5,297 nt of DNA from the NCBI GenBank assembly GCA_900769175.1, contig CAAGFP010000126.1, positions 1 through 5,297 of the forward strand. The letters run 5' to 3'. Source of the stretch: Lachnospiraceae bacterium. GTDB taxonomy: Bacteria > Bacillota > Clostridia > Lachnospirales > Lachnospiraceae. How positions within the stretch are numbered: position 1 is the first letter of the stretch; every line of letters starts with the position of its first letter. The position numbers and the translations under genes are program-made. The notes beneath the pieces are model-generated. The model worked only from the letters and a program-made list of their open reading frames with translations, had not been told where the DNA came from and did not search any database. Of this stretch, positions 5,261 to 5,297 are shown in pieces.

Positions 5261-5297
5261 GAAATAGTTAGAGATACCCTAAGATATTCAGATTCGA

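Noticed and set aside
5219..5297. Possible gene fragment at the right edge
   Set aside because: The 79 bases are AT-rich with stops in the frames I read on both strands and no ribosome binding site; apart from the palindrome, nothing is supported.

Overview
The window looks like one end of a contig from a low-GC Gram-positive anaerobe, most likely a gut or rumen Clostridia (Lachnospiraceae-like). The evidence is the strong AGGAGG-type ribosome binding site, compact hairpin plus T-run terminators, and a very long secreted protein built of Ig-like repeats of a kind common in that family. This placement rests on style and domain content, not on a marker gene. The first 19 bases are the 3' end of the Illumina TruSeq adapter and are not genomic.

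Layout, left to right. Bases 20-302 hold no gene I can support, only small hairpins and an imperfectly duplicated motif. A bidirectional-looking terminator at 303-331 ends a minus-strand transcript. Bases 343-4317 (minus) encode a 1324-residue exported surface or secreted protein. It has a signal peptide, a beta-rich glycine/threonine N-terminal region, a putative-Ig domain, a BIG2-like domain, an uncharacterised middle, and seven divergent repeats of about 80-98 residues, with no sortase motif. A 72-base gap separates it from the gene at 4390-5067 (minus), a 225-residue DUF3800 protein with the characteristic N-terminal DESG motif and C-terminal QAADL motif. That gene is more AT-rich than its neighbour.

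Upstream of the DUF3800 gene, on the same strand, lies the most interesting part. A near-consensus promoter (TTGATA, 17-base spacer, TATAAT) should start an RNA near 5183. The RNA would fold into three consecutive hairpins, the third with a GCAA (GNRA) loop, and end at a strong intrinsic terminator at 5090-5114. The Shine-Dalgarno of the DUF3800 gene begins only 8 bases beyond the terminator T-run. Expression of DUF3800 from this promoter therefore needs read-through, so the element is either a conditional leader (attenuator or riboswitch-like) or a stand-alone small RNA of about 90 nt. A perfect 12-base direct repeat brackets the element, which allows an alternative long-range pairing next to the Shine-Dalgarno. 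A perfect 12-base palindrome lies upstream of the promoter.

The two genes run in the same direction without an obvious terminator between them, so they may be partly co-transcribed. A weak promoter and an inverted repeat in the gap suggest the surface protein can also be expressed separately. Nothing in the sequence ties their functions together.
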